The position numbers and the translations under genes are program-made. A DNA stretch of 64,000 bases from Collinsella aerofaciens (GTDB lineage: Bacteria > Actinomycetota > Coriobacteriia > Coriobacteriales > Coriobacteriaceae): contig NZ_JAHONA010000002.1 in the NCBI RefSeq assembly GCF_019131995.1, forward strand, positions 62,001 through 126,000, read 5' to 3'. Shown here in pieces: positions 1 through 8,230 of this stretch. How positions within the stretch are numbered: the first letter of the stretch is position 1; the number at the start of each line of letters is the position of its first letter. Below the pieces are notes generated by a model. That model made no database searches, had not been told where the DNA came from, and saw only the letters and a list, made by a program, of their open reading frames with translations.

Positions 1-2
1 TC

Positions 3-3000
3 TTTGGCGGCGGCACCCAGAACGGCCGCTTCCTGCACACCAACCAGACCATCGCCATCTCCAACACTAACAACTGGACCGATGGCGGCGTTGCCTCGCC
101 CAACCCGTTCTATTGGACGAGCGACGGCTACGGCGTGCTCCGAAACACGTTTGCAGAGGGTTCCTACGACTTCGGTTCCACGGACTCATCGACGGTCACG
201 ACTTTGCACAGCGAGAATGAGTTTGATGCCTATTACTTCGTGGCGACCAACGAGGGCGCCTCGAACGTGGCAACCGAGATGCTGCAGGACTACTACAAGG
301 TGACCGGCAATCCGGTGCTGCTGCCCGAGTACGGTTTCTACCTGGGTCATCTTAATGCCTATAACCGTGATGGCTGGTCAACGACCTCGGGTCAAAAGAA
401 GTGGGAGACCAAGGGCAGCAAGTCCTCGAGTGAGAAGGGCGACGTTAAATACGAGTCCGGCATGTCGACGGGCTACAAGCTCGACGGCACGCTTGCGGCC
501 GAGACGCTCAACGGTGAGGGCCCTACGGTTGATACCGAGAACATGAAGGCGACCGATTTCGACCGCCAGTTCTCCGCCCGGCAGGTTATCAATGACTACG
601 AGGACAACGACATGCCGCTCGGCTGGTTCCTGCCGAACGACGGTTACGGTGCTGGCTACGGCCAGAACGGTTACTACAAGACTGGCGGCGTCAACTCCGA
701 CGGAACGAGTTCTGCCGAGCGCCTCAACGCCGTGCGCGCCAACGTCGACAATCTTAAGAAGTTCACCGAGTATGCCAACTCCAAGGGCGTGAGCACCGGT
801 CTCTGGACCCAGTCGAACCTCGAGCCCGATAGCAACTCCGAGACCCCGTGGCATCTGCTGCGCGATTTCGATTCTGAGGTTAAGACTGGTGGCATCACCA
901 CGCTCAAGACCGACGTCGCTTGGGTCGGCTCCGGCTACTCCTTTGGCCTCAACGGCATCAAGACGGCCTATGACACCGTGACCACCGGCGCCAACAAGCG
1001 CCCCAACATCATCACGCTTGACGGCTGGGCCGGCACGCAGCGCTTTGGCGGCATCTGGACCGGCGACCAGTACGGCGGTAACTGGGAGTACATTCGCTTC
1101 CATATCCCCACGTATATCGGCCAGAGCCTCTCGGGCAACCCCAACATCGGCTCCGATATGGACGGCATCTTTGGTGGCGATCCCATCATCTCCGCTCGCG
1201 ACTACCAGTGGAAGACATTCACGCCCTCTATGCTTGACATGGACGGTTGGGGCACCTACCGCAAGTCGCCCATGACGCACGGCGATCCATACACGGGCAT
1301 CTCGCGCTTCTATCTCAAGCTCAAAGCACAACTCATGCCCTATATCTACACGAGCGCGGCCTCGGCGGCCAACATCGACACGGGCAACGGCGATACCGGC
1401 CTTCCCATGATCCGCGCCATGCTGCTTTCCGACAACTCCGAGTACGCCGCAAGCACCTCGACGCAGTACCAGTACATGTTCGGTGAGAACTTCCTGGTGG
1501 CACCGGTGTATCAGGATACCCAGGCAGATGAGAACGGCAACGATGTCCGCAACGGTATCTACCTGCCCAACTACGGTACCGACGAGAATCCCACCATCTG
1601 GATTGACTACTTCTCGGGCAAGCAGTACCGCGGCGGTCAGGTCCTCAACAACTACGAGGCTCCGCTTTGGAAGCTGCCACTCTTTGTTAAGGCCAACGCC
1701 ATCGTGCCGATGTACGCCGAGAACAACAACCCCGAGGCTGTGACCGAGACCAACACCAAGGGCACCAATCGCAGCCAGCGTATCGTCGAGTTCTTCGCCA
1801 CCGAGGGTGAGGGCAGCTTTACGCAGTACGAGGATGACGGCTCCTCCATCGAGAACAACACGACCGAGGACGATTCCTACGGCACAATCGACAATATTTC
1901 CTACGGTGAGCATGTGAGCACCGTCTATAAGTCGAGCGTGGTGGGCGGCACGGCGACCTTTACCGCCGAGGCATCGCAGGGCGGCTACAGCGGCTACGAC
2001 TCCAACCGCACCACGACCTTTGTGGCCAACGTCTCCGCCAAGCCCACGAGCGTCTCCGCCAAGAACGGCGGATCCGCGCTCAACGTGGTTGAGGTCGACT
2101 CGCAGGAGGCCTTTGACGCCGCGACCCCCGAGCCCGGCCAGGCGGTCTACTTCTACAACGAGACCCCCAACCTCAACCACTACGGTAGCGACGCAGGCAG
2201 CACCGAGGCCGAGCAGGGCGAGAGCTTCAACAACACCAAGATCACCACGAATCCCAAGGTCTACGTCAAGTTCGCGAAGACCGATGTCGCCACGGCAGCG
2301 CAGACGCTCGAACTGGGCGATTTCGTGAACGCCGATGCCACGCTCGCGGCCGACCGCTTCAACGAGAACCTCTCCGCACCCGCGAACCTTGCTGCCCCCG
2401 AGGACGCCACGACCCCCACGAGCATTAAGCTCACCTGGGGGAAGGTCGATGGTGCTACCTCCTACGACCTTAAGGTAGACGGCACTGTGTTCGCCGTGGG
2501 CGATGCGGCAGAATTCACGCATACCGATCTTGCCTACAACAGCAAGCATACCTACCAGATTCGTTCGCGCAACGCCGATGGCTACTCCGCATGGAGCGAC
2601 GTGCTTGAGGCGAACTCTGCGCTCGACCCGTGGCGGAACGTGCCTGAGGCCGAGGAAATCACTTGGGAGGGCTCGCTCTACGGTAGCCATAAGGCCGAAC
2701 TCGCCTTCGACCATGAGTTCCAGTCGGGCGACGGCGGTTTCCACTCCGGTGGCAACGATCTGGGCAAGGCGCTTACCGTTGACTACGGTCGCGCTTACAA
2801 GCTCGACAAGCTCGAGTACTATCCGCGCGATGATGCCGGTAACGGCACTGTGACCAAGATGCGCATCGAGACGAGCCTCGACGGCGTGCATTGGACGACG
2901 CAGGAGGTCGACTGGGAGCGCTCCGCCGCTTGCAAGACGGTGGCGTTCGACGGCGCCGTGGCCGCGCGCTACGTGCGTATGACGCCGCTCGCGTCCGTGG

Positions 3001-5867
3001 GCAACTTCTTCTCCGCCTCCGAGATCGCCATCTACAAGACCGACGGCACGGACGGCTTCGCTGTGGGCTCCAACCTCAACAAGGCCACGGTCTCCGACGG
3101 CGACTACTCCAACATGAAGAATTACCTGGGTCTTGAGAACCGCGAGCCCGACACCTCGACGTTCGACTCCCAGATCCGCGCCCACTTCGCCGACCTCAAC
3201 GGCAACGGCGTCTACGACGTGTACGACTACTCCTTCACCATGGCGGCGCTCGACGGCGGCACCAAGCAAAAGGGCAAGGCTGCTGGCACCCTCGCGGTGA
3301 TCCCGAGCAAGATGGAGGTCGAGGCCGGCGACGAGATCACGGTCGACGTCTACGCCACCGACGCCGAGAACATCAACGCGCTCGGTGCGCTCGTCAACTT
3401 CAACAGCGACCAGTTCGAGTATGTCTCCGAGAGCATCGCGCAGGATGCGTCGACGGCGGGCATGGAGAACCTCTCGCGCGAGAAAGTGCAGTTCACGGAT
3501 GGCCACCAGACCATCAACCTGGCCTTCGCCAACCGCGGCGACGCCAAGCTCTTCAACAGTACTGGTGTGGTCGCGAGCTTTAAACTCAAGGCTAAGACGG
3601 CCGGCAAGGTCGAGCTGCCCTCGACGTCTTGGCTCGTCGGCCCGGCGTGCGACGCGCTCGAGTTCGTGAGTGATGGCACCGTGACGATGCCCGGTGTCCC
3701 GCAGCCCACCAAGTCCGAGTACGGCCGCGACGCCTTTGACATCACGATGACCAACGACGAGCTCCCCACCGACGACGGCACCAACGTCGAGAAGCTCATC
3801 CAGCAGAAGAGCTATGACGGACTGTTCGACAACAATGAGGGCGGCAACGACTTCGAGTTCCTGTGGAACTATGGGCCCAACTGGATCGACGGCAAGATGC
3901 CGACCTACGTCAAGCTGCCCGCCACGATGACGTTCGCCTTCAAGACGCCGTCGAAACTCGATAGCGTCGAGGTCGTTAACCGCAACGGTGGCAACGGCAC
4001 CGTGCAGAAGATTAAGTCCGTCGTGACGTTCGAGGACGGCTCGACCCAGGAGTTCTCGGGCGGAAGCTTTGATTCCTATCAGGCTCGCTACGCCTTTGGC
4101 CTCTCTGCCGAGAACAAGGGCAAGAAGGCGACCAAGGTCGAGATCACGCCGCTTGAGGCATCGGGTGACCAGATGCTCACGCTGCGCGAGATCAACTTCA
4201 ACTACACACAGGGTGTCGAGGCCATCGAGGGTGTCGAACTGGGCAAGAACCAGACCGAGTTCTTCGAGGGCGATGTGACGCTCGTCGACGCCAAGGCCAC
4301 GCCCGAGAGCGCCGGCTACCCCTATGTGACGGTCGAGAGCTCCGATCCTTCTGTGGTGAGCGTCTCCGCTGTCCAGGCCGGCGATAGCGTGAGCTACTAC
4401 CTGCGCGCCAACAAGGCCGGCAAGGCAACGATCACGGTGGCGTCGGTGCTCGATCCCTCCAAGACCGCATCCTATGAGGTCGAGGTCAAGGCTGGTGTCG
4501 ACACCTCTGCGCTCATGGCAGCGCTTTCCAAGGCCGCGGGCTACAGCGAGTCCGTCTACACCAAGGATTCCTATGCAGCCCTCACCGCTGCGGTCGAGGC
4601 GGCTCAGAAGCTCCTCGATGGCGGCCAGGGCAGCTATAGCAAGAAGGATGTCGCAGACGCCACGGCCAAGATCGAGAAGGCAATCGACGGCCTCAAGATG
4701 CGCCCCGTCGATGAGAAGAGCCTCATCAACACGCCCGAGAACCGCGAGAACGTCAAGGTGACCGGCTTCTCGAGCGAGGCCGACTATGAGGGCAGCAACG
4801 CCGTCAACGCTCTTGACGGCGATGAGCAGACGCTCTGGCACAGCGACTGGGCCTATAAGGCCGGTATGCCCCAGTACCTGACCGTCGACCTGGGCCGCGA
4901 CTACGATCTCACCGACGTCACGTTCCTGCCGCGCCAGGACGGCGGCACGAACGGCGATATCTTTGAGGCCGAGGTGCTGGTTTCCGACACCGCCGACGGT
5001 TATGAGATGGGCACCGCCACGTCGATGGGTACGTTTACCTTCGACAACGACGGCCGCGTGCTCACCGACCGTGGCGACTGGAAGCAGATGAGCTTTGGTG
5101 CCGCGCGCGGTCGCTACGTGACCGTCAAGGTGCTCCACGCCGGCGGTGGCAGCGTTGACGCCTACTGCAGCATGGCGGAGCTCAAGTTCTACGGTACGGC
5201 CGTTCCCAATCCGGTGGCGAAGGACGACCTCACTGCCGCGATTGAAAAGGTTGATGCCGAGGTTGCAGCCGGCGACCTTAAGGCCAGCGACTACACCGAG
5301 GCTTCCTGGACCGCGTTCCAGAACGCCTTGGCGAGCGCCCGCGCCATCCTGAACGACGAGAACGCCACGCAGGACGAGGTCGACCAGGCACTCAAGGCAC
5401 TCGAGAGTGCTCGCGACGCGCTTGAGAAGACTCCGGTGACCCCGGTCGAGAACCCGACCAAGAAGCAGCTCAAGGCCTTGGTCAAGCAGGCGAAGGAGAC
5501 TGACACCAGGGGCAAGACGGACGAGTCTGTCAAGGCCCTGACGGATGCCATTACCTACGCCGAGGACGTCTTGGGTGATGAGAATGCTTCCGACATCCAG
5601 CTCCAGGCGGCCTATGACCAGCTCAAGCTGGCCATTGAGAGCCTCAAGGATGCCGATTCCGGCAACCAGGGTTCCGGCAATGGCTCAAACGGCGGCAACC
5701 AGGCGGGCAAGCCCGCAGGCGACAAGGCCCAGGGCAGCAAGAAGAGCGGTTCGGCGATCCCCAATACCGGCGACCAGACGGCGGCGACCGTCGCGGCCGT
5801 CGGTGGTCTTGGCGCCATCATCGCCGCGATCGGCGCTTTCTTCCATCGTCGCAGCAAGGCTAAGTAG
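3..5867 (+). CDS. Cell-wall-anchored multidomain GH31 alpha-glycosidase (5' end outside window)
   Basis: The frame is open from base 3, so the start lies upstream. The GH31 catalytic region runs to about base 1900. It shows LKTDVAWVGSGYSFG with a candidate nucleophile Asp at 912-914, and SDMDGIFGG near 1152. The motif style resembles GH31 alpha-N-acetylgalactosaminidase-like enzymes more than starch alpha-glucosidases, but substrate is inference. Downstream I see an FN3 domain (about 2380-2625), an F5/8C/CBM32-like domain (2640-3050), a dockerin-like calcium loop FADLNGNGVYDVYDY (about 3190), a cohesin-like domain (3290-3690), another discoidin-like domain (3700-4210), a BIG2-like region (4215-4490), FIVAR repeats (4495-4710, 5210-5440, 5455-5655) and a CBM32-like domain (4720-5205). 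The C terminus has a Gly/Asn/Lys linker, the sorting motif IPNTG, a hydrophobic helix and the tail RRSKAK. Likely an extracellular host-glycan enzyme displayed by sortase. Confidence 0.85.
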   Translation, partial: FGGGTQNGRFLHTNQTIAISNTNNWTDGGVASPNPFYWTSDGYGVLRNTFAEGSYDFGSTDSSTVTTLHSENEFDAYYFVATNEGASNVATEMLQDYYKVTGNPVLLPEYGFYLGHLNAYNRDGWSTTSGQKKWETKGSKSSSEKGDVKYESGMSTGYKLDGTLAAETLNGEGPTVDTENMKATDFDRQFSARQVINDYEDNDMPLGWFLPNDGYGAGYGQNGYYKTGGVNSDGTSSAERLNAVRANVDNLKKFTEYANSKGVSTGLWTQSNLEPDSNSETPWHLLRDFDSEVKTGGITTLKTDVAWVGSGYSFGLNGIKTAYDTVTTGANKRPNIITLDGWAGTQRFGGIWTGDQYGGNWEYIRFHIPTYIGQSLSGNPNIGSDMDGIFGGDPIISARDYQWKTFTPSMLDMDGWGTYRKSPMTHGDPYTGISRFYLKLKAQLMPYIYTSAASAANIDTGNGDTGLPMIRAMLLSDNSEYAASTSTQYQYMFGENFLVAPVYQDTQADENGNDVRNGIYLPNYGTDENPTIWIDYFSGKQYRGGQVLNNYEAPLWKLPLFVKANAIVPMYAENNNPEAVTETNTKGTNRSQRIVEFFATEGEGSFTQYEDDGSSIENNTTEDDSYGTIDNISYGEHVSTVYKSSVVGGTATFTAEASQGGYSGYDSNRTTTFVANVSAKPTSVSAKNGGSALNVVEVDSQEAFDAATPEPGQAVYFYNETPNLNHYGSDAGSTEAEQGESFNNTKITTNPKVYVKFAKTDVATAAQTLELGDFVNADATLAADRFNENLSAPANLAAPEDATTPTSIKLTWGKVDGATSYDLKVDGTVFAVGDAAEFTHTDLAYNSKHTYQIRSRNADGYSAWSDVLEANSALDPWRNVPEAEEITWEGSLYGSHKAELAFDHEFQSGDGGFHSGGNDLGKALTVDYGRAYKLDKLEYYPRDDAGNGTVTKMRIETSLDGVHWTTQEVDWERSAACKTVAFDGAVAARYVRMTPLASVGNFFSASEIAIYKTDGTDGFAVGSNLNKATVSDGDYSNMKNYLGLENREPDTSTFDSQIRAHFADLNGNGVYDVYDYSFTMAALDGGTKQKGKAAGTLAVIPSKMEVEAGDEITVDVYATDAENINALGALVNFNSDQFEYVSESIAQDASTAGMENLSREKVQFTDGHQTINLAFANRGDAKLFNSTGVVASFKLKAKTAGKVELPSTSWLVGPACDALEFVSDGTVTMPGVPQPTKSEYGRDAFDITMTNDELPTDDGTNVEKLIQQKSYDGLFDNNEGGNDFEFLWNYGPNWIDGKMPTYVKLPATMTFAFKTPSKLDSVEVVNRNGGNGTVQKIKSVVTFEDGSTQEFSGGSFDSYQARYAFGLSAENKGKKATKVEITPLEASGDQMLTLREINFNYTQGVEAIEGVELGKNQTEFFEGDVTLVDAKATPESAGYPYVTVESSDPSVVSVSAVQAGDSVSYYLRANKAGKATITVASVLDPSKTASYEVEVKAGVDTSALMAALSKAAGYSESVYTKDSYAALTAAVEAAQKLLDGGQGSYSKKDVADATAKIEKAIDGLKMRPVDEKSLINTPENRENVKVTGFSSEADYEGSNAVNALDGDEQTLWHSDWAYKAGMPQYLTVDLGRDYDLTDVTFLPRQDGGTNGDIFEAEVLVSDTADGYEMGTATSMGTFTFDNDGRVLTDRGDWKQMSFGAARGRYVTVKVLHAGGGSVDAYCSMAELKFYGTAVPNPVAKDDLTAAIEKVDAEVAAGDLKASDYTEASWTAFQNALASARAILNDENATQDEVDQALKALESARDALEKTPVTPVENPTKKQLKALVKQAKETDTRGKTDESVKALTDAITYAEDVLGDENASDIQLQAAYDQLKLAIESLKDADSGNQGSGNGSNGGNQAGKPAGDKAQGSKKSGSAIPNTGDQTAATVAAVGGLGAIIAAIGAFFHRRSKAK

Positions 5868-5891
5868 TCCCAGCGACAACTAAGCAAACGT

Positions 5892-5919
5892 GCCCGCCGC
5901 TCCGTCAAGGACGGCGGGC
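5892..5919 (+). terminator. Hairpin terminator after the GH31 gene
   Basis: An 8-bp GCCCGCCG/CGGCGGGC stem, extended by a bulged TCC/GGA pairing, lies 25 bases after the stop. It is followed by TTGCTTTACTATTT, a weak T tract. It plausibly ends the GH31 transcript. Confidence 0.6.
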
Positions 5920-5973
5920 ATTGCTTTACTATTTCAGCCAACGTACGTCATGGCAATATCCGGTAGGTCGCAG

Positions 5974-6061
5974 GGCGCTTCGCGGGCGGGCCAGGCTTTA
6001 TCTTCACTCCGGTTGCTTCGCAAAGTCGTTCAGATAGAGCCTGGCCCGCCCGCGAAGCGCC
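5974..6061. repeat. Perfect 24-bp inverted repeat with 40-nt loop
   Basis: The arms 5974-5997 and 6038-6061 are exact reverse complements, beginning GGCGCTTCGCGGGCGGGCCA and ending AGCGCC. The stem is very GC-rich and lacks a T tract. It lies between the GH31 terminator and purE, and I see no coding potential across it. It may be a REP-like element; its function is unknown. Confidence 0.7.
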
Positions 6062-6087
6062 ACAAAGACCGCAGGGACGGGAGCAGC

Positions 6088-6093
6088 TATACT
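6088..6093 (+). promoter_or_regulatory. Possible -10 box upstream of purE
   Basis: TATACT lies 63 bases before the purE start, just downstream of the 24-bp inverted repeat. I see no convincing -35 hexamer at the expected spacing, so this is a weak call. Confidence 0.25.
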
Positions 6094-6156
6094 ACTCTCA
6101 GTAGTTAAGGGTCGCGGATTCGCCGCGTCACCGCTCTCAACAGGAGGTCTTTGTTT

Positions 6157-6621
6157 ATGGCAGATCAGAAGCCGGTTGTCGGGATCATCATGGGCTCCAA
6201 GTCCGATCTGGGCGTTATGGAAGGTTGCACTGCCGAGCTCGAGGCACTGGGCGTGCCCTATGAGCTCGTCATTGCAAGCGCGCATCGCACGCCGGCGAAG
6301 GTCCATGAGTGGGCCTCGACTGCTGCCGACCGCGGCATCAAGGTGATTATCGCCGCCGCCGGCAAGGCTGCTCACCTGGGTGGTGTCGTGGCTGCGTTTA
6401 CGCCGCTGCCGGTTATCGGCGTGCCTATGAAGACGAGCGATCTGGGTGGTATGGACTCGCTGCTGTCGATGGTGCAGATGCCTTCGGGCGTGCCCGTTGC
6501 CTGTGTGGCCATCAACGGTGCCAAGAACGCTGCCATTTGCGCCACGCAGATTCTGGGCGCATGCGACCCCGAGTACCGCAAGGTTATCGAGAAGATGAAG
6601 CAGGAGATGGCTGACGCCTAA
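6157..6621 (+). CDS. purE: N5-carboxyaminoimidazole ribonucleotide mutase
   Basis: Interconverts N5-CAIR and CAIR in de novo purine synthesis, in the cytoplasm. The 154-residue length fits bacterial class I PurE. Visible signatures are the phosphate-binding GSKSD (residues 13-17), the SAHRTP motif with His43, and AAAGKAAHLGG (about 66-76). The ATG at 6157 is chosen because AGGAGG at 6142-6147 lies nine bases upstream; an in-frame TTG at 6151 is too close. purF, purM and purN lie 3-7 kb downstream, separated by unrelated genes. No purK is next to it, which is unusual since N5-CAIR normally comes from PurK; it may be elsewhere. Confidence 0.95.
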   Translation: MADQKPVVGIIMGSKSDLGVMEGCTAELEALGVPYELVIASAHRTPAKVHEWASTAADRGIKVIIAAAGKAAHLGGVVAAFTPLPVIGVPMKTSDLGGMDSLLSMVQMPSGVPVACVAINGAKNAAICATQILGACDPEYRKVIEKMKQEMADA

Positions 6622-6657
6622 GCGCTCTGCCAGTCCATTTGTAGCATAAGGAGAGCC

Positions 6658-7656
6658 ATGTCCGACTATCAGGGAAAGCGTTTTTCGGCTTCTCGGATTC
6701 CCGATCCAGCCAAGTCGGGAGCAGCTCGCGTGCCGCAGCAGGGTCGGATATCCTCTCCTCAGCAGCCGCGCGCGCTGCGCCCCGTGACACCGGCGACGCA
6801 TCGTCGACAGGACGCGCCAGCCGCATATCGACCTTCATCTTATAGCAACGCTAAGAAGCCGCCCCGGTCTTCATCGCATGCCGCGCCGTCGGATTACACC
6901 GAGCCGCCGCGCAAAAAGCGTCGCTCCATTATTCCCATTCTGCTCATCATCATCGGTATCGGCCTGATTGTCGCCGCCGCCGCTATTTTTATTAATGCCC
7001 AGATTGGCTATAAGCAGGCGAGCGATTCGTATCAGAAAATCGAGAAGCAATATGTAAGCGATAAGGACGCCAGCGGCGTGCCGATTATCGACTTTGATGC
7101 GCTTGCTCAGACGAACCCCGAGATTGTGGGTTGGATTTACGTGCCGGGAACCAACATCAACTATCCCGTGGTGCAGACCAACAACAACTCCAAATACCTC
7201 AACACGCTGTTCGACGGAACGGCTAACGCGTCCGGTGCCATTTTCCTGGATAGCGATGACACCGCGCCGGGAATGGTCGACCAGCAGACCACGATCTACG
7301 GCCACCATATGAACGATGGGTCGATGTTCAACGTGATTTCGGACACCACTGATCAGGCGACGTTCGATAGCATTGAATATGTGTACTACATCACGCGCGA
7401 TGCGACGTATAAGCTGCGTCCGCTGGCGACCAAGGTGGTCGAGGACACGTATGCCAAGGCGCGCACGACCAATTTTGAGGGCGACGACGGACTCAAGAAC
7501 TACCTGTCCGAGATGCTCGACGGCGCTTCTGCCGTGGCGAGTGATGCCACCGATCGTGCCGCTTCGGCAACTAAGGTTGTAACGCTTGTGACCTGTCGTT
7601 CGCTGTCGCTGAGCAACACACGCGCCGTCATGGTGCTCACGCCGGTCGAGGAATAA
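6658..7656 (+). CDS. Class B-like sortase with long basic N-terminal extension
   Basis: A membrane-anchored cysteine transpeptidase that cleaves LPxTG-like motifs and attaches surface proteins to the wall or to each other. It has a catalytic His at about residue 216 (YGHHMNDGSMF), Cys at about 313 (TLVTCRSL) and Arg at about 322, which is the sortase triad. The NPEIVGWIYVPGTNINYPVV start of the domain is typical of class B. One membrane segment (about 91-115) follows KKRRS. The first 90 residues are rich in Pro, Ser, Arg and Ala and are expected in the cytoplasm, an unusual extension. AAGGAG sits just upstream of the ATG. Candidate substrates in this window are the IPNTG protein ending at 5867 and the LPTTG adhesin at 50512-56820, but the pairing is inference. 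Confidence 0.9.
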   Translation: MSDYQGKRFSASRIPDPAKSGAARVPQQGRISSPQQPRALRPVTPATHRRQDAPAAYRPSSYSNAKKPPRSSSHAAPSDYTEPPRKKRRSIIPILLIIIGIGLIVAAAAIFINAQIGYKQASDSYQKIEKQYVSDKDASGVPIIDFDALAQTNPEIVGWIYVPGTNINYPVVQTNNNSKYLNTLFDGTANASGAIFLDSDDTAPGMVDQQTTIYGHHMNDGSMFNVISDTTDQATFDSIEYVYYITRDATYKLRPLATKVVEDTYAKARTTNFEGDDGLKNYLSEMLDGASAVASDATDRAASATKVVTLVTCRSLSLSNTRAVMVLTPVEE

Positions 7657-7663
7657 GTTGTTC

Positions 7664-7706
7664 GAGAGTAGCTAAAAAGGCCCCGTCCCAAATTGGCTAC
7701 TCGACG
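7664..7706. repeat. Short imperfect inverted repeat between the sortase and MoaE-like genes
   Basis: CGAGAGTAGC and GGCTACTCG pair imperfectly around a loop containing AAAAAGGCCCCGTCCC. It resembles the other palindromes in the window but is shorter. It may be a weak terminator or a repeat remnant. Confidence 0.4.
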
Positions 7707-7720
7707 ACGGTAAGGGAGAA

Positions 7721-8140
7721 ATGATGCTCGAGAGTGGCAAATTGATGCCTTCGATTGATGCTTGGCTGCGCGAGGCCAAGGCCGATGCTTCGGCGGCAGG
7801 CTGTGGGATGTATCTGACGCATAACGGTGTGGTGCGCGCGACGCCCAAGGCCGAGGTGCGCGGAGTCGAGACCGATGGCGTGGCGCCAGGCCACAGGGTG
7901 GGCGGCATGGTCTTTGACTACGACGCCGAAAAGGTACGGTCTGCTATCGAGGCCACGCGCGCGATGCCGGGTATCGGCTATGTGCGCGTGTGGCTGGCAA
8001 CCGGCGGGCTTGCCGTAGGTGACGACATCATGCTCGTGCTTATCGGCGGGGACATTCGCCCACACGTGGTCGATGCGCTGCAGGCGCTCGTTGGCACCAT
8101 CAAGAACGAATGCGTGAGTGAGGTCGAGCGCGAGGCGTAG
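7721..8140 (+). CDS. MoaE-like protein lacking the catalytic lysine motif
   Basis: The 139-residue protein aligns by eye with the catalytic subunit of molybdopterin synthase. The shared pattern is GMYLTHNGVVRAT, then GGMVFDYDAEKVRSAI, then VRVWLATGGLAVGDDIMLVL, and a helix matching the MoaE C-terminal region. True MoaE has a lysine-rich PFWKKE-type motif near its C terminus. Here that position reads LVGTIKNECVSEVE, with one lysine. No MoaD or other molybdenum cofactor gene is nearby. It may be a divergent MoaE or a family member with another job. The start is one of two tandem ATG codons (7721 or 7724) after AAGGGAGAA. Confidence 0.65.
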   Translation: MMLESGKLMPSIDAWLREAKADASAAGCGMYLTHNGVVRATPKAEVRGVETDGVAPGHRVGGMVFDYDAEKVRSAIEATRAMPGIGYVRVWLATGGLAVGDDIMLVLIGGDIRPHVVDALQALVGTIKNECVSEVEREA

Positions 8141-8169
8141 AGGCTTGCGTCGATAGAAGGATCGTTTAT

Positions 8170-8209
8170 AAAAATGCCCACCGGTACGTGTGATACCGGC
8201 GGGCATTTT
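8170..8209. terminator. Bidirectional terminator between converging genes
   Basis: AAAATGCCC...CCGGTA pairs with TACCGG...GGGCATTTT, giving a strong stem with A-rich and T-rich flanks. The MoaE-like gene ends on its left and the minus-strand CmpB-type gene ends on its right, so it can serve both. Confidence 0.85.
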
Positions 8210-8230
8210 GCGTTTTGGGCGCGGTGAGCG

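Noticed and set aside
378..5138. A 1586-codon open frame on the minus strand across the GH31 gene
   Set aside because: It is a mirror frame produced by strong third-position GC bias. The plus-strand frame has clear domains, a sorting signal and a terminator; the minus product has no recognisable domain.
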